Assembly: GCA_964410665.1 (NCBI GenBank)
Contig: CAYPIE010000133.1
Coordinates: 1-13,927, forward strand
Length of the DNA: 13,927 bases
Reading direction: 5' to 3'
Source of the DNA: CAYPIE01 sp964410665
GTDB taxonomy: Bacteria > Planctomycetota > Planctomycetia > Gemmatales > Gemmataceae
Shown: positions 1-6,835 of the stretch, piece after piece
Position numbering within the stretch: position 1 is the stretch's first letter
Layout: every line of letters starts with the position of its first letter
Position numbers and translations under genes: made by a program
The notes under the pieces: model-generated
Database searches by the model: none
What the model was told of the DNA's origin: nothing
What the model saw: only the letters and a program-made list of their open reading frames with translations

Positions 1-150
1 CTCTGCCTCTTTCCCCGCACCGCAAGTGCCTCTGCCTCTTTCCCCGCACCGCAAGCGCTTCTGCCGCTTCGCAGCGCAAGCGCTTCTGCCGCTTCGCAGC
101 GCAAACGCCTCTGCCGCCTCCGCAGCGCAAACGCTTCTGCCGCTGAGGCG
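1..150 (-). repeat. Left tandem repeat array, 25-29 bp units
   Basis: Five full units and one partial unit lie head to tail: 1-29, 30-58, 59-83, 84-108, 109-134 and 135-150 (partial). In plus orientation each unit begins YTCTGCC, continues with a pyrimidine/GC core (long form CTTTCCCCGCA, short form CTTCGCA) and ends CGCAARYGC. The two outer units are the 29-bp form and the inner ones are 25-26 bp. There are no unique spacers, so it is not CRISPR. The array lies 3' of the minus-strand peptidase gene. Read in that gene's sense, each unit can fold as CGYUU-gcg-CUGC-loop-GCAG-ARGCG, where the last arm borrows the first bases of the next unit. The array touches the window edge and may continue. 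An inverted relative lies at 13851-13927. Function unknown; candidates are an mRNA 3'-end or terminator structure, or a dispersed REP-like element. Confidence 0.85.
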
Positions 151-151
151 A

Positions 152-173
152 GCTCCGGACGGACGTCCGGTGC
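152..173 (-). terminator. Stem-loop 3' of the peptidase gene
   Basis: CCGGAC (155-160) and GTCCGG (165-170) form a perfect 6-bp stem around a GGAC tetraloop. It can be extended past one T-T mismatch by GC/GC at 152-153 and 172-173. It starts 38 bp beyond the peptidase stop on the minus strand. No U-tract follows, so a classical intrinsic terminator is uncertain. A weaker 5-bp hairpin (GAGCG/CGCTC, 186-199) lies between it and the gene. Confidence 0.4.
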
Positions 174-210
174 GAATCAACTCGTGAGCGTACTCGCTCC
201 ATATCACCGA

Positions 211-3200
211 TCAGTTTAGCTCCAAGCCATCGAGCAACAATGCGGAATCGAAGGTGGTATCGCCCAAGTCAACGACTCCAAAGCCGATGGTGTACGTTCC
301 AGCCTGGTTGAAGGTCAGGGTGACTTCTTGGTATCCGGTAGCGGCGTTGAACGAGGCTGGGGTGGTCTGAAAACCGGGGGTAGTGGTGTCGGCAAGACGG
401 AACAGTTGTTGGCCCCCTTCTCCGGCAACACTCAAAAAGGTGGTGTCATTGAATGACGAGGGCGTGGCCTCGTTGGTCAGAAAGTTGAAGCGGATGGTCA
501 GGGTATCACCCGCCTCGACCGTGAGTGTGGTCCGTAAGGCCGAACCTGCGGTGGCGTTCCCTCCGACCAAGCTATCGATCGAACCGTTGGTGAGTCCGAG
601 GAACTGCTCGAGCTGACCATCGGTTTGGTTGCCACCCAGGTTATTTGCGGTAGTCAACAAAGCTTGTTGGGATCCTTGCACGGGGTCGACACCAAACGAT
701 CCATCGACGATGCGAACATCTCCCTGGGCTTCGAAGCCGGACAGGCCGTTTTCGAAGCCACCGTTGCCGAGGTTGGCTTCGACGGTGACGATGACTTGGG
801 CGGTCGCGCTGCCCCCGTTGCCATCACTGACCGTGTAGGTGATGGTGTCGGTACCACGAAACGTGGGGTTGGGAGTGTAGCGGATGCCACTGTCTGCGGA
901 GAAGGTAACCGTGCCGTTCTGGGCCGAAGCCGTGTTGAGGCTTAGCAGATCACCATCGGGGTCGAGGTCGTTTGCCAGGACGTCGATCAGGTTTGCCGTG
1001 CTCCCCTGGTCGACGGTGGCGGTGTCATCATTGGCAATGGGGACATCGTTGACCGGGTTGACGGTGATGCTCACCGTGGCGGTACTCGAAGCCTCGTTAC
1101 CATCGCTGATGGTGTAGAGAATGGTGTCCTGACCGTTGAAGTCGGGATCGGGCTGATAGGTGAGGCCGCTGGGGGTGATGGTGACGCTACCATTGTCGGC
1201 CTCCGCGAAGGTCACGGTGAGCGGGTCGCCATCGGGGTCGAAGTCGTTTGCCAAGACATTTATATTTGTGGCCGTGTCTTCATTCACGGTTGCGACATCG
1301 TTGATTGCCTGGGGTGACTGGTTATTTAAGTCGGTTGCAGGAACCACTTCAATGGCATCGATGAGCAAGGCTGAATCGAAAGCGGTGTCCCGACCGTCCA
1401 GCACCACGAAACCAATGGTGTAGTCACCTGCCTGGTTAATCCCCAGCTCGGCAGTGAAATAGCCCGTCGATTCTGTAAACGCGGCGTTCGACACACTGAA
1501 CCCATCGGTGGTGGTATCTGCGAGCAGGAATGCCTGGGAAATCTCGGGCCCGCTGATGGTAAACAGGGCCGAGTCGTTGAAGCTGCTCGGGGTGCCCTCG
1601 TTGGTTAGGAAGTTGAAGGCGAACCGGAGCGTTGCGCCTTGGGGAATAAACACGCTGCGTCCCAAGGCGGAACCGGCGGTGCTGCTGCCCACCGTCACGC
1701 TCTCCAGGCTACCGGAGGGCAGTTCCAGGAAAGACTCGATAGCTGTCTCTGACAGGTTACCTCCGTTGGCGTTGCTGTTGGTGAGGGTCGCTTGGTTATT
1801 CCCCTCGACCGGGGTTTCGCCGAAGCTGGTGGTGCTGACAAAGACATCGCCAAGGGTGTCGAAGCCAGTCAGCCCGTCCTCGAAACCGCCGTTGGTCAGG
1901 TCGCCTGTCTGAGGCGGCGGTGGCGGTGGCGGCGGGTCGTCTTGCCCGGAGGAGACCGCCTCCACCGCTGCCAGAGCATCAATCAACCCAGCGCCGGAGT
2001 CGAAGTCCACGCCTTCCGGGCCAATGTCCTGGGCGGTCTCGGCCAGAACAGAAGTGATTTCCTGGGGAGTCAGATCGGGGTTGGCTTCAAGCAACAGCGC
2101 GGCTACTGCGGCTGCATGCGGGGCGGCGGCGGAGGTCCCGAAGAAGTTGGGGAAGGAGTCGCCGTCGACGTCGGTGCCAAAGAAGGTGGTGTTGGTGCCG
2201 TCGGGAGCGACGAAGTCGGGGTTGTTGCGGACGTCGGGCTGGCTCAATCGCTGGCCGGCGGTGTTAAAGAAGATCGGGGTGCCACCGGCGGAGGAGAAGT
2301 CTTCCAGTTCGGCGGGCGAGACGCCAAATTCGGGGGTGTCTTGATAGAACGCAGCGCCCACGGCGTTGGCGCCCGCCGCGTTAGCATGGCCGTATACCGT
2401 CGAGCTCTTGGTGTCATACTCGTTGATGGTCAGGTCGCCGAAGTAGACGTACTTCATCAGCCCGGCGTCGGGCCCAGAGAAACGGCTGATGACCAGGTTG
2501 AACTGGGTGCCCAACTGCCCGTTGTTCTGGAAGCTGAGCAACTCGACGGCGTCGTTGCCGAGGTTGTTGTCGGTGCTGGAGGCGACAATCTGCCCGCTGG
2601 GTGTCACCAAGTAGATGTCGTAGTCGCTGGCCGACCCAGCACCACCGGCGGAGATGAACGGCTGATCCCACTGGAATGACAGGGTGAAGCTGCCCCCGAC
2701 CGGGACCGTGACGCTCTGGAAGGCGTCCACGCCCGAACCTGGGTCGAAGTCGTGTAGTTCGCCGATGTTGGGGATGTTGTCTCCGCTGGAGCGGAAGCCA
2801 CTCTCGTAGCTGTCACGGCCGGAGTTGCCAGCCGAGGAGAAGTAGGCGACGCCGTCGTCGGCCACCTGGTTGACCGCCTGGGCAACAATCCCATCTTGGA
2901 ACATCGGCTCGGCAAAATAGATGACGTCATCAACGATGATATCGGCCCCGGCTTCGGCCAGAGCGAGGATGTTGTTGGCGAAGTTGGCTTGCCCGCCGAA
3001 GGCAGTGGCGAAGGAGAGGTCAGCGCCCGGGGCGAGGTCGTAGATCAGTTGCAGCATGGCCCGGCCCTCATCGGAGCCGCCGGGGAGGTCTTGCAAGACG
3101 TCGATGTCCGGCGGGAGGTCGCCGGTCGCCTGGTCTTGGACATAGCTCCCAGGCCCCGTGTCAAAGCTATCGGAGAGGACCCCGATAGTGACACCGGAGC

Positions 3201-3834
3201 CATCGACGCCGAAGTTGGTGCGGGCTTCATCGGCACGCACCGCGGCGTCGGCCTGGCTCGTGGTGGCACCGACACTGGTCACTGGTTGGAAGACGGACCG
3301 GGCAAAGCGGAGGCTGTTCAAGTCGCCCATCTGAGGCAAGGCTTCGAACGGCAGCCAAGCGGACACCACTCGGCCGAAGGAAGAGAGCCCGGTGGCTCCG
3401 ATGCTCTCAAGCTCCTCGATCAGGGACTGTACGTTCCCCTGTGCGGTCGCATCGACCGCGACATAGCCATCGCGAACCAGCAGGTTGGGATCACTCGGCG
3501 TAAAAGTTTGATTGGGAGTGAGTGTGCTGGCTTGCAAGTAATTGCTGTAGAGAGAGATGAGCGAGCTGCTCATCCGACTCATCGGGCTTGCCTTGGAGGC
3601 GGTCAGTTCGTTGAGATTGGTTGCCCCGTACAATCCCGTGCTGCCAGGATCGAAGGGGGAGCTGACTTCGTTCAGGCCTTCGGGCAGCAGCTCGGGGCCG
3701 GTGAAGGCAGCGGGAACCGAGCGGTCTTCGAGAAACTCACAACGGAGCCGTGCGGGGTGGGTTCGTCGGGTCGACTTCGGCTTGGTCGAAGCGATGGGAA
3801 GCCAGCGTCGTTTGAAAAAGCTTACCAGTGACAT
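211..3834 (-). CDS. Secreted subtilase-fold (S8/S53-like) serine peptidase with cadherin-like domains
   Basis: The predicted product is an exported peptidase of about 1207 aa. The ATG at 3834 is preferred over the in-frame ATG at 3927 because AAAAAGG sits 8 nt upstream and because the protein then opens with a short basic stretch before LEDRSVPAA (residues 35-43), the planctomycete export-associated motif. The peptidase domain covers about 210-629. Visible elements are Asp222 in GVLSDSFD, Glu256 in SDEGRAML where subtilisins have the catalytic His, an Asp pair in IIVDDV (302-303), the oxyanion Asn337 in SSAGNSG, and Ser568 in FFGTSAAAP. A beta-rich insert resembling a pre-peptidase C-terminal domain interrupts it at about 362-466. 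A run of eight Pro (634-641) links to a roughly 190-aa module (644-834), then two cadherin-like/tandem-95 repeats (837-929 and 930-1021) with NDxDPDGD calcium-type motifs, then a second copy of the module (1020-1207). No C-terminal sorting motif was seen. The peptidase fold is clear; activity is uncertain because of the His-to-Glu change. Confidence 0.9.
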   Translation of the reverse strand: MSLVSFFKRRWLPIASTKPKSTRRTHPARLRCEFLEDRSVPAAFTGPELLPEGLNEVSSPFDPGSTGLYGATNLNELTASKASPMSRMSSSLISLYSNYLQASTLTPNQTFTPSDPNLLVRDGYVAVDATAQGNVQSLIEELESIGATGLSSFGRVVSAWLPFEALPQMGDLNSLRFARSVFQPVTSVGATTSQADAAVRADEARTNFGVDGSGVTIGVLSDSFDTGPGSYVQDQATGDLPPDIDVLQDLPGGSDEGRAMLQLIYDLAPGADLSFATAFGGQANFANNILALAEAGADIIVDDVIYFAEPMFQDGIVAQAVNQVADDGVAYFSSAGNSGRDSYESGFRSSGDNIPNIGELHDFDPGSGVDAFQSVTVPVGGSFTLSFQWDQPFISAGGAGSASDYDIYLVTPSGQIVASSTDNNLGNDAVELLSFQNNGQLGTQFNLVISRFSGPDAGLMKYVYFGDLTINEYDTKSSTVYGHANAAGANAVGAAFYQDTPEFGVSPAELEDFSSAGGTPIFFNTAGQRLSQPDVRNNPDFVAPDGTNTTFFGTDVDGDSFPNFFGTSAAAPHAAAVAALLLEANPDLTPQEITSVLAETAQDIGPEGVDFDSGAGLIDALAAVEAVSSGQDDPPPPPPPPQTGDLTNGGFEDGLTGFDTLGDVFVSTTSFGETPVEGNNQATLTNSNANGGNLSETAIESFLELPSGSLESVTVGSSTAGSALGRSVFIPQGATLRFAFNFLTNEGTPSSFNDSALFTISGPEISQAFLLADTTTDGFSVSNAAFTESTGYFTAELGINQAGDYTIGFVVLDGRDTAFDSALLIDAIEVVPATDLNNQSPQAINDVATVNEDTATNINVLANDFDPDGDPLTVTFAEADNGSVTITPSGLTYQPDPDFNGQDTILYTISDGNEASSTATVSITVNPVNDVPIANDDTATVDQGSTANLIDVLANDLDPDGDLLSLNTASAQNGTVTFSADSGIRYTPNPTFRGTDTITYTVSDGNGGSATAQVIVTVEANLGNGGFENGLSGFEAQGDVRIVDGSFGVDPVQGSQQALLTTANNLGGNQTDGQLEQFLGLTNGSIDSLVGGNATAGSALRTTLTVEAGDTLTIRFNFLTNEATPSSFNDTTFLSVAGEGGQQLFRLADTTTPGFQTTPASFNAATGYQEVTLTFNQAGTYTIGFGVVDLGDTTFDSALLLDGLELN

Positions 3835-3842
3835 GAAAGAAG

Positions 3843-3849
3843 CCTTTTT
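3843..3849 (-). promoter_or_regulatory. Ribosome binding site fixing the peptidase start
   Basis: AAAAAGG on the minus strand lies 8 nt before the ATG at 3834. No comparable purine-rich site precedes the upstream in-frame ATG at 3927, which follows CCGGCGG directly. This supports the shorter 1207-aa product. Confidence 0.5.
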
Positions 3850-4145
3850 CCACTTGTTGGTCAAAGAAAGGGTAAGGGAGTAAGAATCGGTTGGAGCCAA
3901 AGATCGCTGGGATGGTCTGGTTGGCATCCGCCGGAGTAATGCGTATTCCGGTCGATTCCGATCTCACCGATCGACGATTTGGGGGCCGCGCTACACCCAC
4001 ACGTGCCAAGCGGTCCTGCCGAGCACGGGAAGGTGATGGCATTACTTCTTCTCACCAAATCGCAATCCTGACGGATCGGATTCACGGCTGTACGGTTTTT
4101 TCAAAGCGTTGCTTGTTCGCCGTTTCGACGAAGAGATGGCGACAA

Positions 4146-4216
4146 GCGTCGCGCAACGCCTTGACAAACCTTAAGGTTTGGTCGTAGCGTCGCCGTGATC
4201 CTGACAAACTTAGCGG
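4146..4216. repeat. 16-bp perfect palindrome within an imperfect direct repeat
   Basis: CAAACCTTAAGGTTTG at 4165-4180 is a perfect palindrome. It sits in one of two related blocks: GCGTCGC...TTGACAAACCTTAAGG (4146-4176) and GCGTCGC...CTGACAAACTTAGCGG (4187-4216), offset by 40-41 bp, close to four helical turns. On the minus strand the shared core reads GTTTGTCA. The spacing and symmetry suggest an operator for a dimeric regulator upstream of the peptidase gene, but no regulator gene is in the window. TTGACA at 4161-4166 resembles a plus-strand -35 but has no good -10 partner. Confidence 0.45.
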
Positions 4217-4279
4217 TCGATTTTTTCGAGCGAAGTGTCACACTGAGGTGCTGCATTCAATGCGAGGCGAGCGGCAGGC

Positions 4280-4317
4280 AAAAGAAAGGACGTGCTCGTT
4301 TCCGGCACATCCTTTCT
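4280..4317 (-). terminator. Rho-independent terminator of the nfeD-flotillin operon
   Basis: AGAAAGGA (4283-4290) pairs with TCCTTTCT (4310-4317). After one C/A mismatch the stem continues with GTGC (4292-4295) and GCAC (4305-4308), closing a 9-nt loop. On the minus strand the 3' arm runs into four T (complement of 4280-4283). It begins 12 bp past the flotillin stop codon, the expected place for a terminator, and separates the flotillin transcript from the peptidase gene. Confidence 0.75.
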
Positions 4318-4329
4318 GCGAGAAAAATC

Positions 4330-6000
4330 TCAACTTTTCGTTTCATTCCCCTTGAGGTCGTTGCTTTTGACTTCGCCGTTGGTGGCGGCAACCTTGTCGT
4401 GCCCTTCGCTGGCGTTGTTCCCCTTTTCTTCACCGGCCAGGCTGGCGAGATAGTCGGGCACATCGACGCCGCCGATGTCGCGCATCACTTGCAGCATGGG
4501 GGGCAAGGAGTGGGCGAGGTCAGAGAGGAATCGCGAGGTTTGGCTGCCCCGGCCATTGCTGCCGTTGCCTTCCCAGACCACGACCTTGTCGAACTTGATG
4601 TTGGAGATGGCCTTGGCCGAAACCTCGGCCAGGTGGTCCATGTGCTCCAAGAGCAACAGCTGAAAGGCTTCGCGGGCGGTGCCACAGGCCTGGATGATCT
4701 TTTTCAAGCCATCGCCCTTCTTGGCCAGGATCTCAAACTGGCCTTTGGCCTCGGCCTCGAGCTTGGCAAAGATTGCCGCCGCCTCGGCCTCGGCGTCGAT
4801 CCGCTTGCGCTCACCTTCCGCCTGGGCATCGACAATAATCCGCGCCTTTTCGGCCTTGGCGGTGGCTTCGAGCTTGGCCCGCTGCTCGGCCTCGACTCGC
4901 TCGGCCTCGGCTATCGCGGCTTTGGCCAGAGCGTGGTTCTCGGCCTCGAGCACCGCGGCTTGGGATTCGCGGCGTCGGGTTTCACCCAGCTGATAAGCCT
5001 CGGCTTGCTTCACTTTGAGCGTGGCCTCGGCATCGGCGATGTCGGCCTTCGAGGCGGCTTCGCCGCTGTAGGCCTTGGCGTCGGCGTCCGCGATCCGAAT
5101 GCGCTTTTCGCGGTTGGCGTCGGCCACCTGCGACTCGCGCTCGAAGGCGGCGCGTTGCTCACCGACCTCGCGTTCTTTGGCCAGGTCGGCGAGGCGGATG
5201 GCTTGCTCGCGTTGGGCCTCGTTGACGCCGATCTCGCGCAGCTTGCTGGCCTCGGCCACCGAGATCGCTTTTTCACGTTCGGCTTCGGCCACGCCGATGT
5301 TCCCGTGTTTCTCTTGCACGGCCACATCGATGCGGGCTTGTTCGATGGCTTGAGAAGCCGCCTTGCGGCCAATCGCCTCGATGTAGCCGGACTCATCGGT
5401 TAGGTCGGTAATGTTCACATTGATCAGCACCAGGCCGATCTTTTTTAGCTCAGGTTCCAGGGAGGATTGAATGTTTTCTAAGAACTTGTCCCGGTCCCGG
5501 TTAATATCCTCAATGCCCATGGAGGCAATGACCTGACGCAGTTGGCCAAAAATAATGTCGGCGGTCTGCTGGCGGATCTGGTCGAAATCGAGCCCGAGCA
5601 AGCGGATGGCCGCGTTGGTCATGGTGGCCGGGTCGGTGCCCACAGCCACGGTGAACACACTGGGAACGTTGACGCGGATGTTCTCCATCGAAAGGGCGCC
5701 GCGCAGGGGGATCTCGATCTGCATCGGCTCGAGCGACAGGTATTGGTAATCCTGGATGATCGGCCAGACGAAGGCCGCACCACCGTGGACGCAGCGGGCG
5801 ACGTTGCCGGAGCTGGTTTTCCCGTAGATGACCAGGATCTTGTTGGACGGGCAGCGCTTGTAAAAACGCAAGTACAACATCAAAGTGCTAAATACCAGGA
5901 TCGCCAGCAAGATCGCGGCAATGGCTAGGCCTTGGTTGACCGGGTCCTCAGGCAGGAATGAGGTACTACTCTCCTGGGCGAGAAGAAACAGACTAGTCAT
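4330..6000 (-). CDS. Flotillin-family (SPFH) membrane-microdomain scaffold protein
   Basis: The product is 556 aa when started at the ATG at 6000, which has GGAG 7 nt upstream and overlaps the nfeD-like stop by 8 bp (ATGACTAG), a coupled-translation arrangement. An in-frame ATG at 6069 lies deep inside the upstream gene and is less likely. One N-terminal transmembrane segment (about 22-45) is followed by the SPFH/band-7 domain (about 47-205) with CPSNKILVIYG, GGAAFVWP, NIRVNVPSVFTV and INVNITDLTDESGYIEAIGRK. A very long Ala/Glu/Arg/Lys-rich helical region follows (about 208-425), then a flotillin C-terminal segment (about 425-520) with SNIKFDKVVVWEGNG, and a charged tail. Size and layout match bacterial flotillins of the FloT/YqiK type, which oligomerise in ordered membrane patches. 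The NfeD-like partner just upstream is the usual bacterial pairing. The family is certain; client proteins are unknown. Confidence 0.95.
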   Translation of the reverse strand: MTSLFLLAQESSTSFLPEDPVNQGLAIAAILLAILVFSTLMLYLRFYKRCPSNKILVIYGKTSSGNVARCVHGGAAFVWPIIQDYQYLSLEPMQIEIPLRGALSMENIRVNVPSVFTVAVGTDPATMTNAAIRLLGLDFDQIRQQTADIIFGQLRQVIASMGIEDINRDRDKFLENIQSSLEPELKKIGLVLINVNITDLTDESGYIEAIGRKAASQAIEQARIDVAVQEKHGNIGVAEAEREKAISVAEASKLREIGVNEAQREQAIRLADLAKEREVGEQRAAFERESQVADANREKRIRIADADAKAYSGEAASKADIADAEATLKVKQAEAYQLGETRRRESQAAVLEAENHALAKAAIAEAERVEAEQRAKLEATAKAEKARIIVDAQAEGERKRIDAEAEAAAIFAKLEAEAKGQFEILAKKGDGLKKIIQACGTAREAFQLLLLEHMDHLAEVSAKAISNIKFDKVVVWEGNGSNGRGSQTSRFLSDLAHSLPPMLQVMRDIGGVDVPDYLASLAGEEKGNNASEGHDKVAATNGEVKSNDLKGNETKS

Positions 6001-6556
6001 TAGCAGACTCCGGTTGTAGTGACTCGGGCATGACTTCGAGGGTTTCGGGGTTGACCAGCCCAGTGACAACGACCGACGCGCCGGTGGGGAGATCTTCGGA
6101 GTGTGAGGTCATGGCGGCATATTCAATGGAGCGGTTTTGCACAACCACCGTGACCTTGCCCTGCCCGTGGTTCTTGCCAGGGACGGGTAGATAAACGGTG
6201 GCGGGCTTGCCGACAGCGCGCTGAATGCGCAGCGTTCCTTCGGATTGTAGGCCACGCAGCCAGTGAACCATGCCGGCGACCAGGGCCATGGCGGCCAGGC
6301 CCGCGCCAAAGGCGACCAGCCCGGTCTCGGCTGGTGCCAGGTCGGCCGCCTGGCCGATGATGCCGCCCATACCGAAGAATGTAACCGCACCGGTCAGGGC
6401 GCGGAGGCTGAGCAGACCGACCAGCCAGCCGTCGCCCGCCGCGGCGTCGACGTCGGCGTCGGTGTCGCTATCGTCGAGGCCGATCAGGCCTGCAGCGAAT
6501 TGCAGGATTAACAGAGTGCCGCCGACGGCAGCACAAACGAGGTAGACGTATTCCAT
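5993..6556 (-). CDS. NfeD-like membrane protein, flotillin partner
   Basis: 187 aa. The start is set by AGGAG (6564-6568) 7 nt before the ATG. Predicted topology: an N-terminal transmembrane helix (about 3-26), an acidic low-complexity loop (DDSDTDADVDAAAGDG, about 28-43), two or three further hydrophobic helices (about 45-105), and a C-terminal domain (about 115-180) with alternating beta-strand pattern (GKPATVYLPVPG, GKVTVVVQNRSIEYAA, GASVVVTGLVNPETLEVMP) typical of the NfeD OB-fold. NfeD proteins without the serine protease domain, such as YuaF and YqiJ, are encoded beside flotillins and support their assembly. Here the stop overlaps the flotillin ATG by 8 bp. No ClpP-like protease part is present. 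Family assignment rests on topology, C-terminal pattern and the flotillin neighbour. Confidence 0.85.
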   Translation of the reverse strand: MEYVYLVCAAVGGTLLILQFAAGLIGLDDSDTDADVDAAAGDGWLVGLLSLRALTGAVTFFGMGGIIGQAADLAPAETGLVAFGAGLAAMALVAGMVHWLRGLQSEGTLRIQRAVGKPATVYLPVPGKNHGQGKVTVVVQNRSIEYAAMTSHSEDLPTGASVVVTGLVNPETLEVMPESLQPESAND

Positions 6557-6829
6557 GGGCAGACTCCTGCTTTGCGTTTGGAAAAGTCCTTAGCAGGATA
6601 TTCGGTCGCAAGTGCCCATCATGAACCGGAATCGAGACTTCTGCAAGCATTCCTATCAAGGTAGACGAGTCGCTATCTTCGGGCGTGGTTGCGAAAACCC
6701 ACAAAAACTCCCAGTTGCTGCAATTGATACTTCGGCGAAACGAAGCAACGAACGACCTTCCCGGGAAGGCGGAAAGGTCTTGAACAATGGGATAAACAAG
6801 GTGAATTATATCAAAATTTTATATATATT
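6557..6829 (-). promoter_or_regulatory. Intergenic region between the VWA gene and nfeD
   Basis: 273 bp with no credible gene. It contains an AT-rich island against the VWA stop (6790-6835, listed separately), a 14-bp perfect palindrome CCTTCCCGGGAAGG at 6756-6769 and a small hairpin CTTCG/CGAAG (6730-6745). GACCTTCC (6754-6761) can alternatively pair with GGAAAGGTC (6771-6779). The gap and the structures suggest that nfeD-flotillin has its own promoter here. TATAAT on the minus strand (6805-6810) is the best -10-like hexamer, but no matching -35 was seen. Confidence 0.4.
6564..6568 (-). promoter_or_regulatory. Ribosome binding site of the nfeD-like gene
   Basis: AGGAG on the minus strand, 7 nt upstream of the ATG at 6556, close to the Shine-Dalgarno ideal. 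Confidence 0.6.
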
Positions 6830-6835
6830 TTATCC
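6790..6835 (-). terminator. AT-rich inverted repeat at the end of the VWA gene
   Basis: GGATAAA (6790-6796) and TTTATCC (6829-6835) are inverted arms around an almost pure A/T interior that holds the palindrome AAAATTTT (6813-6820) flanked by TATAT-like arms. The right arm includes the VWA stop codon (6830-6832). It may be an AT-rich terminator, a melted promoter or a protein-binding site. The composition contrasts sharply with the GC-rich surroundings. Confidence 0.35.

Larger units (their letters stand above)
3835..4279 (-). promoter_or_regulatory. Non-coding leader/promoter region of the peptidase gene
   Basis: About 445 bp separate the flotillin terminator from the peptidase start. The short open frames here show no family resemblance and conflict with each other. 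No convincing -35/-10 pair was found reading toward the peptidase gene, but a strong terminator at 4280-4317 means the gene needs its own promoter, which must lie here. The notable content is a 16-bp palindrome and an imperfect direct repeat (4146-4216, listed separately). No RNA gene was recognised. Confidence 0.4.

Noticed and set aside
1..150. CRISPR array from the regular 25-29 bp repeats
   Set aside because: Units are directly adjacent with no unique spacers, vary in length, and no cas gene is in the window.
1792..3831. Long plus-strand open frames (1792-2679 and 2896-3831)
   Set aside because: They are antisense to the peptidase gene, show low-complexity composition and no domain, and the minus-strand product has clear catalytic and repeat domains.
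3835..3927. 31-residue N-terminal extension of the peptidase from the ATG at 3927
   Set aside because: No ribosome binding site precedes it and it would place extra Ser/Thr-rich sequence before the basic LEDR leader; the ATG at 3834 has a site at proper spacing.
4195..5403. 402-aa plus-strand open frame rich in Gly/Leu
   Set aside because: It is antisense to the flotillin Ala/Glu coiled-coil region, whose codons create long open antisense frames; the flotillin domain match is decisive.
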